A stretch of DNA of 44,203 nucleotides from Paracoccaceae bacterium (GTDB lineage Bacteria > Pseudomonadota > Alphaproteobacteria > Rhodobacterales > Rhodobacteraceae), in contig JASBSV010000002.1 of the NCBI GenBank assembly GCA_030148745.1, forward strand, positions 1 through 44,203. The letters are read 5' to 3'. Every line of letters begins with the position of its first letter. Within the stretch, counting starts at the first letter, position 1. Positions 9,785 through 17,079 of this stretch are shown piece by piece. The position numbers and the translations under genes were made by a program. The notes beneath the pieces are model-generated. The model ran no database searches, was not told the origin of the DNA, and saw only the letters and a program-made list of their open reading frames with translations.

Positions 9785-10168
9785 TTACTCCGCCCGCGCC
9801 AGCATCCGGCCCAGCGGGCGCCCGGCCAGGATATGCACATGCAGATGCGGCACCTCCTGCACCCCGTCGCGCCCTGAGTTCGAGATCATGCGGAACCCGC
9901 CACCGCCCCGGGCCGGCTCAATCCCCAGCATCGCGCAGACCTCGCCGATGGCGCGGGTGTAATCCACGATCTCGGCCTCGCTGGCCTCCTGCGCGAACTG
10001 GCCATAGCTGACATAAGCCCCCTTGGGGATCACCAGAACATGCTCGGGCGCCTGCGGCTGGATATCGCGAAAGGCCAGCGAATGTTCCGTCTCAAGCACC
10101 GTGTCATTGGGAATTTCGCCGCGCAAAATCTTGGCAAAAATATTCTGGTCGTCATAGCTCTGGCTCAT
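9785..10168 (-). CDS. HIT family nucleotide-binding protein (HinT-like)
   Basis: A 127-residue histidine-triad protein. The N-terminal NIFAKILRGEIP and the catalytic triad HLHVHIL (H108, H110, H112) place it in the HinT branch, which hydrolyses AMP-linked phosphoramidates in the cytoplasm. Length and motif spacing are normal. Its start is two bases after the stop of the upstream DUF5928 gene on the same strand, so the two are almost certainly cotranscribed. The functional link is not obvious. A hairpin at 9698-9714 probably ends the transcript. Confidence 0.93.
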   Translation of the reverse strand: MSQSYDDQNIFAKILRGEIPNDTVLETEHSLAFRDIQPQAPEHVLVIPKGAYVSYGQFAQEASEAEIVDYTRAIGEVCAMLGIEPARGGGGFRMISNSGRDGVQEVPHLHVHILAGRPLGRMLARAE

Positions 10169-10170
10169 GG

Positions 10171-11748
10171 TCAGTCCTCAAACAGATATTGGGTTGCCGC
10201 GATCTGACGCGCGGCCGTTTCCGGCAGCGTCAGAAACCCCGCAAGCGGAATGGCATTTTCATCATCGCTGGCCTCTTGGCGCAAGCGATAGAAATTAGGG
10301 AAATTGGCATCGCGGATCTGATCGCTCTCAAAAGCGATCTCATGGCGGATCGTCGGCAGCAGCCGCTCCAGCGTTTCGGGCGGCGTCTGATCGCCGGCCA
10401 GCCCGACACGCTTGGCGTGGCCGATCAGATAGTCATCAGTAAAGACGCTTTCCATCTCCAAAAGCCGGGTCACACAGCGGTCCGAGAAAAAATCCTGAAA
10501 CAGTTCCATGTTCTTGGGATCAAGACAGATCACCAGACGGTCAGTTTCATAATAATCGAACAGCATCCGCATCAACGCCCGCCGATGCCGGGTACGTTTT
10601 TCCAGCGTGCTCTGGATCCCGCCCAGATCCGGCAGGGGCGTGTCCGCCTCGTCAAAAAGATACTCGATCACCGGCAGGTTGGTCACCTGCGCGATCCGCG
10701 CCAGAAGGCGCTTGCCGACATGCCATTTCTTGGCCGTGACGATCATCAGCTCGCGCTCGCGGCCCAGCGTCGATTCCGTCTCCCAGAACCGGGTGGCAAA
10801 GCGCCGGCCGATCCGCCCGCGCCCGGTCAAAAACCTGAACAGGCTGCGCCCTTCGTTCGAGATCCGGAACTGCGCGCCCTCACTGGCCCAGAGCGCGCCA
10901 AGCCGGCGTTTGAGCGCTTCGGCCTCGACCGAAATCTTGCGCGCAAACAGAAAATCCTGACTGAGCAGAAGATCATAGTGATCGTTGTAAAAGGTCACCG
11001 GCATTCCGTAATCGGTGAACATCAGAAAGGTCAGCGTGCGGGTGCGGATCTCATCCTCGGGAATCAGATGGCGCACGATGGTCTGAAAAAACGTCTCGTC
11101 GGGGATCCATGTGGTGCGGAAAAACCGCATTACATCGGGGCGGCGACGGCAGAAACCCAGAATCCATTCGATCGTGCGCCGGCGCAGGCACCACCACTGA
11201 CTGCCGATCATCATCTGCAGATCGGCGGGTATCTCGCGCTTCAGGCCCAGCTTCCGCTGCGCGTTGAACATCGCATAGAAAAGCCATTTGTGTTTCCGCT
11301 CGTTCAGGAAATGGCGGTAGATCAGCCGCTCTTCCTTCATTCCGGTCTTGATCCAGTCGCTTTCGAAATAATCGAAGCTTTCGATATAATCGACATCCTC
11401 GGCGTCCAGAAACTTATGCGCGTATTCGGCCGATTTGATCGCCATGCAATCGCCCGAGAGCATGTAGAAATGCGTCGCGCGCGGAAATTCCTCGACCGCC
11501 GCACGGGCCGCGTTCAGCGTTGCCTGCACCAGCGACCACTCGCCCCAGCCGCATTTGATCCGCTTTTTTACGAAGGTGACATTGGGGTTATCCGCCAGCG
11601 CGCTTCGGATCTGATCGTAATCTGCGCGGCTTGAACGGGCGTCGAAATGGATCGACATATAATCGCCCGTCGCCGTCAGCCGCTCGGCCTGTTTGATCAC
11701 GGCGGCCGGGTCCTTGTGGCAAAGGAGGATGAAGGCAATTTTTGCCAT
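10171..11748 (-). CDS. GT14 Branch-type glycosyltransferase with DUF5928 C-terminal domain
   Basis: A 525-residue two-part protein. The first 270 residues look like the Branch (core-2/I-branching GlcNAc transferase and xylosyltransferase, GT14) family: MAKIAFILLCHKDP, DYMSIHFDARSS, KCGWGEWSLVQATLNA and THFYMLSGDCMAIKSAEY are the expected blocks. The C-terminal half (from about residue 300: LGRERELMIVTAKKWHVGKRL) corresponds to what is annotated as DUF5928 in Rhodobacterales; it may bind a nucleotide or glycan, but that is a guess. No signal peptide or membrane helix is seen, so it is probably a cytoplasmic transferase acting on a surface-polysaccharide precursor. It is coupled to the HIT gene and divergent from a sulfotransferase gene, which suggests making or decorating a sulfated glycan. 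Confidence 0.8.
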   Translation of the reverse strand: MAKIAFILLCHKDPAAVIKQAERLTATGDYMSIHFDARSSRADYDQIRSALADNPNVTFVKKRIKCGWGEWSLVQATLNAARAAVEEFPRATHFYMLSGDCMAIKSAEYAHKFLDAEDVDYIESFDYFESDWIKTGMKEERLIYRHFLNERKHKWLFYAMFNAQRKLGLKREIPADLQMMIGSQWWCLRRRTIEWILGFCRRRPDVMRFFRTTWIPDETFFQTIVRHLIPEDEIRTRTLTFLMFTDYGMPVTFYNDHYDLLLSQDFLFARKISVEAEALKRRLGALWASEGAQFRISNEGRSLFRFLTGRGRIGRRFATRFWETESTLGRERELMIVTAKKWHVGKRLLARIAQVTNLPVIEYLFDEADTPLPDLGGIQSTLEKRTRHRRALMRMLFDYYETDRLVICLDPKNMELFQDFFSDRCVTRLLEMESVFTDDYLIGHAKRVGLAGDQTPPETLERLLPTIRHEIAFESDQIRDANFPNFYRLRQEASDDENAIPLAGFLTLPETAARQIAATQYLFED

Positions 11749-11896
11749 GTCGGGAACTCTAACGACCGCCTGAGAAAAATTCTTTACCTTGATAATCTGA
11801 ACAACAGTTGAAAAGACAGAGTTTCTTTGCTTTTTTCTGTTCTGGCATGCTCCATGCGATAAAAAGCAACAAATGGACGCAGGGAGACAGGTGCGA

Positions 11897-12715
11897 ATGG
11901 GATTTCCCGGAACATGGATGACCGAATCCGAAAGCGTCGTTTATCGCGTCGTTCCTAAATGCGCCTGCTCGACCATCGGTCAGATCATGTATTATTCCGA
12001 TCATGGCAAATTTTTCGACGGCGATATCCATGATGCGCAAAAGGGGCTGCATAAATGGGCCCTCGAAGACAGTCAGGCCCTGATCGAGGCGAATGCCAAA
12101 AATCATAAATCCTATGCCTTCACCTGCGTGCGCAATCCCTATACCCGGATCCTGTCGTCGTTTTTCGACAAGATCTGCGGCATTCAGCGCAACGGCAAAC
12201 GTTATCGCGGCAATCTGGTGCCGCTGCTGACCCAGAAATACGGGATCGAGGTCGGCAGCCCCGATGACGGGTTCGAGTTTGACCAGATCAAATCGTTCCG
12301 CCGGTTTCTTCTGTTTGCCCGCGACACCATCCGCTGGCGCCGCCCGATGGACCCAGACATTCACTGGTCGGCGATGTCAGGCCATGTTTCGACCTACATC
12401 GTCAACGGCGGGCGCTATGACAACATCTTCTGGACCGAGAAATTCAACGACGGGATGCAAAGCGTCCTTGACGCGATCAAGACACCCAAAAAGGTGAACC
12501 TCAAAAAGATCCCCCGCTTTAACGAAAGCGAAGGCCACGGCCCCAAACGCGCCCACCCGGTCGAAGAGTATTTCGACGATCTGTCGATGCATCTGGTCTA
12601 TGAAATCTACAAGCGCGACTTTCACCTGTTCAAATACGATTTCGAAAACCCGGGCAACAAGATGCCAACGGGCGAGATCGATCTTGACGAGATTCACGCA
12701 AAACTGGGCGACTGA
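11897..12715 (+). CDS. Sulfotransferase family 2-type protein
   Basis: About 272 residues. The segment VVYRVVPKCACSTIGQIMYY carries the 5'-phosphosulfate loop (PKCACST, residues 20-26), and FTCVRNPYTRILSSFF (about 75-90) is the 3'-phosphate-binding RxPxxRxxS-type motif of PAPS-dependent carbohydrate sulfotransferases. It would move sulfate from PAPS to a sugar hydroxyl. I prefer ATG 11897 (MGFPGTW) because AGGGAGACAGG lies just upstream; an in-frame ATG at 11873 has no ribosome-binding site. The roughly 150-base region upstream is notably AT-rich and separates it from the divergent GT14/DUF5928 gene. No PAPS synthesis genes are in view. Confidence 0.82.
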   Translation: MGFPGTWMTESESVVYRVVPKCACSTIGQIMYYSDHGKFFDGDIHDAQKGLHKWALEDSQALIEANAKNHKSYAFTCVRNPYTRILSSFFDKICGIQRNGKRYRGNLVPLLTQKYGIEVGSPDDGFEFDQIKSFRRFLLFARDTIRWRRPMDPDIHWSAMSGHVSTYIVNGGRYDNIFWTEKFNDGMQSVLDAIKTPKKVNLKKIPRFNESEGHGPKRAHPVEEYFDDLSMHLVYEIYKRDFHLFKYDFENPGNKMPTGEIDLDEIHAKLGD

Positions 12716-12727
12716 CGCGCCCTGCCA

Positions 12728-12830
12728 GAGCATTTCGTGTCAAACCTCAATCATCTAACGCTGCCTGAAACCATAGATTTCAAGGCGTCAGGTGACGCTG
12801 AGTGTCTCAAGTTAAACGCGAAACGCTTTA
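12728..12830. repeat. Imperfect long inverted repeat, MITE- or REP-like
   Basis: Arm 12728-12745 (GAGCATTTCGTGTCAAAC) is complementary, with mismatches, to 12811-12828 (GTTAAACGCGAAACGCTT). Inside, CCTGAAA near 12763 and TTTCAAGG near 12778 form a second, smaller hairpin. The element fills the whole gap between the convergent sulfotransferase and PfkB genes and touches the PfkB stop codon. I recall similar AAAGCGTTTCGCGTT-type sequences scattered in Rhodobacterales genomes, but no second copy exists in this window. Confidence 0.4.
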
Positions 12831-13823
12831 GAGGACGTGATGCCTCTCGAACAGCTTTCTCAGGCTGGTTTCGGGTCGCGCGCCGATATGGCTGATCACC
12901 TCAGAGGCGGCGATGCACCCCATCCGGCCGCAATCTTCCAGCGAATAACCATGCGTCAGCCCCCACAGGAACGCCGCCGAGAACAGATCGCCCGCCCCCG
13001 TGGCATCGACCAGATCGACCGGAATGGCCGGGACATGCCAGCGACGCTCACCCGCCAGAATATGCGCGCCATGTTCACTGTCGGTGCAGGCCACGATCGC
13101 CACCTCGGATGCCGCCTGTTTCAGCGCGGCATCGAAATCGTTTGTCTCATACATCGACAGCATCTCGGCGCGGTTGCAGAACAGAAGATCAACATCCGAA
13201 TGGATCATCTCGCGAAAGGCAACGCGGTGACGCTCGACACAGAACGGATCGGACAATGTAATCGACACCCGCCCGCCGGCCGAACGTGTGGCCCTGATCG
13301 CCTTGGCAAAAGCCTCGTGGCTTTCGGGCCCGTCAAAACGATAGCCCTCCAGATAGATCCACTCGGCCTCGGCCATCTGCTCGGGGATAATATCGTCGGG
13401 GGTCAGAAACTCGGTCACGCCCAGATAGGTGTTCATCGACCGCTCGCCATCGGGGGTCACCAGAACGATACAGCGCCCGGTCTCGCCCGGCACCTCGCCA
13501 TCGGCGAATGACGTTTCATAGCTGGCGCCCTGCGCGCGCAGGTCATGGGCAAAAATCCGGCCCAGCTGGTCATCCTTGACCTTGCCGACATAGGCTGTGC
13601 GCCCGCCCAGATGGGCAATCCCGGCGATCGTATTGGCGGCCGAGCCGCCCGACACTTCCTGCGCCGGTCCGATGCGATCATAAAGATCGGCGGCTCGCTC
13701 CATATCGATCAGTTGCATGATGCCCTTGCCGATGCCGTTATCGGCCAGAAAATCTTCATCGGCACTGGCCAGCACATCGACCAGAGCATTGCCGATGCCC
13801 ACAACCTGATATTTCTTGTTCAT
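12828..13823 (-). CDS. PfkB family kinase, probable adenosine kinase
   Basis: A 331-residue ribokinase-fold (PfkB) enzyme. The first signature GGSAANTIAGIAHLGG (about 58-73) and the second, DATGAGDLFSAAFLWGLTHG with the catalytic Asp of GAGD, are intact. The N-terminal VVGIGNALVDVLASAD and the overall arrangement match proteins annotated as adenosine kinase in alphaproteobacteria; a sugar substrate is still possible. It would phosphorylate adenosine (or a related nucleoside or sugar) using ATP in the cytoplasm. Its ATG overlaps the nth stop by four bases, so the two are cotranscribed and translationally coupled. Confidence 0.85.
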   Translation of the reverse strand: MNKKYQVVGIGNALVDVLASADEDFLADNGIGKGIMQLIDMERAADLYDRIGPAQEVSGGSAANTIAGIAHLGGRTAYVGKVKDDQLGRIFAHDLRAQGASYETSFADGEVPGETGRCIVLVTPDGERSMNTYLGVTEFLTPDDIIPEQMAEAEWIYLEGYRFDGPESHEAFAKAIRATRSAGGRVSITLSDPFCVERHRVAFREMIHSDVDLLFCNRAEMLSMYETNDFDAALKQAASEVAIVACTDSEHGAHILAGERRWHVPAIPVDLVDATGAGDLFSAAFLWGLTHGYSLEDCGRMGCIAASEVISHIGARPETSLRKLFERHHVL

Positions 13824-14464
13824 AAAACCTTGTCCTCATATTGGCAGAGATCGCGGATGATGCAGGTCCGGCACATCGGATTTCTTGCTTTGCAGATATA
13901 GCGCCCGTGCAGGATCAGCCAGTGATGCGCATGGCGCTGAAACTCGGCCGGCACATGATCCTCGATGGCGCGTTCAACCGCCACGACATCCTTGCCCGGC
14001 GCAATCCCGGTGCGGTTTCCGACGCGAAAAATATGGGTGTCCACCGCCTGGGTCGGCTGGCCCCACCACATGTTCAGAACCACATTGGCGGTCTTGCGCC
14101 CCACACCCGGCAGGCTTTCCAGCGCCGCACGCGAGCTTGGAACCTGCCCGCCGTAATCCTCAACAAGGATGCGCGCCATCTTGATGATATTGCGCGCCTT
14201 GGTGCGGAAAAGCCCGATCGTGCGGATATGTTCGATCAGCCCCTCTTCGCCCAGCGCCAGCATCTTTTCAGGCGTGTCGGCAATTTCAAACAGCGCCCGC
14301 GTAGCCCGGTTGACGCCCTTGTCGGTCGCCTGCGCCGACAGGGCCACCGCCACCAGAAGTGTATAGGCGTTCACATGCTCAAGCTCGCCCTTGGGTTCCG
14401 GCTCGGCGGCCTGAAACCGGGCAAAGATCTCGCGTATGGCGTGATAGTCCAGCTGCTTAGTCAT
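13820..14464 (-). CDS. nth: Endonuclease III
   Basis: A 214-residue DNA glycosylase/AP lyase for oxidised pyrimidines. Visible are the helix-hairpin-helix LPGVGRKTANVV with catalytic Lys124, the catalytic Asp142 in VDTHIFRV, and the four cysteines of the [4Fe-4S] cluster (C191, C198, C201, C207; spacing C-x6-C-x2-C-x5-C). The frame stays open far upstream, but homology and normal length point to ATG 14464 (MTKQLDYHAI). The gene is coupled to the downstream PfkB kinase gene and divergent from an Ada-like repair gene across 114 bases. Confidence 0.96.
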   Translation of the reverse strand: MTKQLDYHAIREIFARFQAAEPEPKGELEHVNAYTLLVAVALSAQATDKGVNRATRALFEIADTPEKMLALGEEGLIEHIRTIGLFRTKARNIIKMARILVEDYGGQVPSSRAALESLPGVGRKTANVVLNMWWGQPTQAVDTHIFRVGNRTGIAPGKDVVAVERAIEDHVPAEFQRHAHHWLILHGRYICKARNPMCRTCIIRDLCQYEDKVL

Positions 14465-14578
14465 CCCCGGCGGTATGGCGTCCCTAGCCGGACTCATCAA
14501 GGAAAAGCCGCAATAATCGGGTCGAAACCGACAAGTTTGCCGCCTATCTTGGCCATAACACCTATGGGAGAGCGCGCA

Positions 14579-15469
14579 ATGAACGCCCAGCCACTTGAAA
14601 CGCAGTATCATTACCACGTCATGCGGCGTGCCATTGACGTGATCGACAGCCGCGGGCCCGACCTGACGCTGAACGAACTGGCCGCCGAGATGCGGATGAG
14701 CCCCTCTCATTTTCAGCGCCTCTTTACCGGTTGGGCCGGGGTTTCGCCCAAACGCTACCAGCAATATCTGACGCTGGGCCATGCCAAGGCGCTTTTGAAA
14801 ACCCGCCACACCACCCTGCAGGCAGCCAGCGAGGCGGGCCTGTCGGGCACCGGGCGGCTGCATGATCTGTTTTTGCGCTGGGAAGCAATGAGCCCGGGCG
14901 AATTTGCCCAGGGCGGCGAAGGGCTGAACATCAGATGGGGCTGGTTCGACAGCCCCTTTGGCGCGGCTCTGGCAATGGGCACCGATCGCGGCCTCTGCGG
15001 TCTGGCCTTCGCCGAAGAAACCGGCCGCCCCGCCGCGATGCAGGATATGCTGGCGCGCTGGCCCAAGGCGCGCTTTGCCGAAGATCCCGACGCCATCGCG
15101 CCCTGGGTCGCGGCGGCCTTTGGCCAGAAGGGCGAGGCGCGGCTGACCCTGATCGGCGCGCCGTTTCAGATAAAGGTGTGGGAGGCGCTCTTGTCGATCC
15201 CCTCGGGTCAGGTGACCACCTATAGCGACATCGCCGGCGCCATCGGCCACCCAAAGGCGGTGCGCGCCGTGGGAACCGCCGTGGGGCGCAACCCGATCAG
15301 CTGGCTGATCCCCTGCCACCGCGCCCTGCGAAAATCCGGCGGGCTGGGCGGCTATCACTGGGGCCTGCCGGTCAAACGCGCCATGCTCGCCTTTGAAGCC
15401 GCCCGCGCCGATGCCATGTCACAGGACCGCCCGGCACAGCCCCAAAGCCAGGCCGCAACAGGTGCATAA
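14579..15469 (+). CDS. Ada-like protein: AraC-type HTH plus O6-methylguanine-DNA methyltransferase
   Basis: A 296-residue fusion. Residues 10-110 are an AraC-type helix-turn-helix (LNELAAEMRMSPSHFQRLFT, then SPKRYQQYLTLGHAKALL). Residues 115-275 are the alkylguanine methyltransferase, with acceptor Cys246 in PCHR (245-248) and the helix segment SIPSGQVTTYSDIA. Compared with E. coli Ada, the N-terminal zinc/methylphosphotriester domain with its four cysteines is absent, so methyl-triester sensing by that route is not possible. It probably repairs O6-methylguanine and may regulate its own gene. GGGAG upstream favours ATG 14579 over ATG 14564. Confidence 0.92.
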   Translation: MNAQPLETQYHYHVMRRAIDVIDSRGPDLTLNELAAEMRMSPSHFQRLFTGWAGVSPKRYQQYLTLGHAKALLKTRHTTLQAASEAGLSGTGRLHDLFLRWEAMSPGEFAQGGEGLNIRWGWFDSPFGAALAMGTDRGLCGLAFAEETGRPAAMQDMLARWPKARFAEDPDAIAPWVAAAFGQKGEARLTLIGAPFQIKVWEALLSIPSGQVTTYSDIAGAIGHPKAVRAVGTAVGRNPISWLIPCHRALRKSGGLGGYHWGLPVKRAMLAFEAARADAMSQDRPAQPQSQAATGA

Positions 15470-15505
15470 GCGAAACCGCGCCGAAGATTTTCTTTTGTGT
15501 TGGAG

Positions 15506-15531
15506 GGAACCATTTAATGCCCGACGTAGTT
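15506..15531 (+). promoter_or_regulatory. Possible ECF-type promoter upstream of the OmpA-family gene
   Basis: GGAAC at 15506-15510 is followed after 17 bases by AGTT at 15528-15531, one base from the GGAAC-N16/17-CGTT pattern of alphaproteobacterial ECF (EcfG-type) sigma factors. It lies 38 bases before the ATG of the lipoprotein gene. A five-base match can occur by chance, and some Rhodobacterales lack EcfG, so this is tentative. Confidence 0.25.
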
Positions 15532-15569
15532 AAAAGACATATCGCACTGAAACACGAACAGAGGCTGCC

Positions 15570-16232
15570 ATGAAACGCATTAAGAAATCCCTGATCCTGG
15601 CCACCGCCGGCGTGGTTACACTTTCGGCCTGTACCAATCCGGCCGATTACCCCCCGGGGCAGGACCCGCAGCAAAAGACCAAACAAGGGGCCGCGATCGG
15701 CGGCTTCATCGGCGCCGTCACCGGGCTTGCCACCGCAGGTGACGATCCGGCCAAAAGCGCCGCCGTTGGCGCGGTTGTCGGCGCAGGCGCTGGCGCCCTG
15801 ATCGGCAGCCAGCTGGACAAACAGGCGGCAGAACTTCGCTCCTCCATGGGCAGCGACGTCAAGATCCGCAACACCGGGTCTGAGCTGATCGTTACCATGC
15901 CGCAGGATATCCTGTTTGCCACAGACAGCGCCGAGCTGACCGGAAGCCTGCGCAGCGATCTTGCTTCGCTGGCACGCAGCCTTCAGCGCTATCCGAACAC
16001 GACCGTCGATGTGATCGGCCATACCGACAACACCGGCACCGCCGCCTATAACCAGAACCTATCGGCGCGCCGCGCTGCTTCGGTTGCGGCGGTCCTGCGG
16101 GCCAATGGTGTGGCGTCCTCGCGCATCCGTGCCTTTGGCCGCGGTGAGAGCGAGCCGATCGCCTCAAACTACACCGCTGCGGGCCGGGCTCAGAACCGCC
16201 GGGTTGAGATCGTGATCCGCCCTAATAACTAA
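15570..16232 (+). CDS. OmpA family outer-membrane lipoprotein (YiaD-like)
   Basis: A 220-residue lipoprotein. Residues 1-21 form a lipoprotein signal peptide ending in lipobox LSAC, with Cys21 as the lipidated residue. Residues about 39-82 are a glycine-zipper segment (GAAIGGFIGAVTG, then GAVVGAGAGALIG) that may insert in or span a membrane. Residues about 105-218 are an OmpA C-terminal domain (ILFATDSAELT, VIGHTDNTGTAAYNQNLSARRA, NRRVEIVI) that binds peptidoglycan. It likely tethers the outer membrane to the wall. It is a single gene between ada and the FadR-type regulator. Confidence 0.95.
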   Translation: MKRIKKSLILATAGVVTLSACTNPADYPPGQDPQQKTKQGAAIGGFIGAVTGLATAGDDPAKSAAVGAVVGAGAGALIGSQLDKQAAELRSSMGSDVKIRNTGSELIVTMPQDILFATDSAELTGSLRSDLASLARSLQRYPNTTVDVIGHTDNTGTAAYNQNLSARRAASVAAVLRANGVASSRIRAFGRGESEPIASNYTAAGRAQNRRVEIVIRPNN

Positions 16233-16240
16233 GCTCCCTT

Positions 16241-16291
16241 GCCGCCCCCGGCGCCCGGTCATATTGTCAGACCAGTCAAACCGGGGGCGGC
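16241..16291 (+). promoter_or_regulatory. Inverted repeat enclosing a FadR/GntR-type operator, upstream of the regulator gene
   Basis: GCCGCCCCCGG (16241-16251) is perfectly complementary to CCGGGGGCGGC (16281-16291). The right arm ends two bases before the regulator ATG and includes the only Shine-Dalgarno-like G run. In the 29-base loop, TTGTCAGACCA (16264-16274) resembles the TGGTCNGACCA-type operators of FadR-family GntR regulators. Autoregulation and occlusion of the ribosome-binding site are both plausible; neither is shown. Confidence 0.45.
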
Positions 16292-16293
16292 GC

Positions 16294-17061
16294 ATGCCAT
16301 TTCAGAAGATACAATCAGAAAAACTCGCCCGCTCGGTCTCCAAACAGATCGAGCTTCTGATCTTGCGGGGCATCCTTCGCCCCGGTGAGCGGCTTCCGGC
16401 GGAACGCGATCTGGCCGAGCGTATGGGCGTCTCGCGCCCCTCTCTGCGTGATGCGCTTAGCGCGCTTCAGAAACGCGGCCTGCTGATCTCGCGGGCGGGG
16501 GCGGGGATTTTCGTCGCCGATGTTCTGGGCTCGGCCTTCTCGGACAGTCTGATCGGGCTTTTCGCAGAGCATGACGAGGCGGTGTTCGACTATATCGCCT
16601 TTCGCCGCGACATGGAGGGGCTGGCCGCCGAACGCGCCGCCCGGCTTGCCTCGGATATCGACCTCAAGGTGGTCGATACGATCTTTACCAAGATGGAAGC
16701 CGCCCACCTCAAGCCCGACGCCGAAACCGAAGCCCGGCTCGACGCCGAGTTTCACCTGTCGATCATCGAAGCGAGCCATAATATCGTCATGCTGCACATG
16801 ATGCGCTCGATGTTCGATCTTTTGCGCCGGGGCGTCTTTTACAACCGTCAGGTAATGTTCCGCCAGCGCACCACGCGCGAGACGCTTCTGGCCCAGCACC
16901 GCAGCATCAACGACGCCCTGAAAGACCGCGACCCCGAGGGTGCGCGCGGGGCGGTCGAGGCGCATCTCGATTATGTCTATGGCGCCCTATTCGATCAGCA
17001 AAAGGCCGACCGGAACGAGGCGGTTGCCCGCATGCGTCTGGAACATGAGAACAGCCGGTAA
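16294..17061 (+). CDS. GntR family transcriptional regulator, FadR/FCD subfamily
   Basis: A 255-residue regulator. The N-terminal winged helix-turn-helix (residues about 10-76) contains RPGERLPAERDLAERMGVSRPSLRDALSALQKRGLL, the standard GntR block. The all-helical C-terminal part carries the Asp/His pattern typical of metal-binding FCD domains (AEFHLSIIEASHN, LAQHRSINDAL, EAHLDYVYG). Such proteins usually respond to organic acids such as lactate, pyruvate or glycolate; the ligand cannot be read here because neighbours give no clue. I use ATG 16294; an upstream TTG at 16264 lies inside the putative operator. Confidence 0.9.
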   Translation: MPFQKIQSEKLARSVSKQIELLILRGILRPGERLPAERDLAERMGVSRPSLRDALSALQKRGLLISRAGAGIFVADVLGSAFSDSLIGLFAEHDEAVFDYIAFRRDMEGLAAERAARLASDIDLKVVDTIFTKMEAAHLKPDAETEARLDAEFHLSIIEASHNIVMLHMMRSMFDLLRRGVFYNRQVMFRQRTTRETLLAQHRSINDALKDRDPEGARGAVEAHLDYVYGALFDQQKADRNEAVARMRLEHENSR

Positions 17062-17079
17062 CAGCCGCGCCGCATCGGC

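Noticed and set aside
10189-11634. 481-codon plus-strand frame opposite the GT14/DUF5928 gene
   Set aside because: Antisense shadow; the minus-strand frame has clear family motifs.
14465-15358. N-terminal extension of the nth frame
   Set aside because: Open by chance opposite the ada-like gene; endonuclease III homology begins at 14464.
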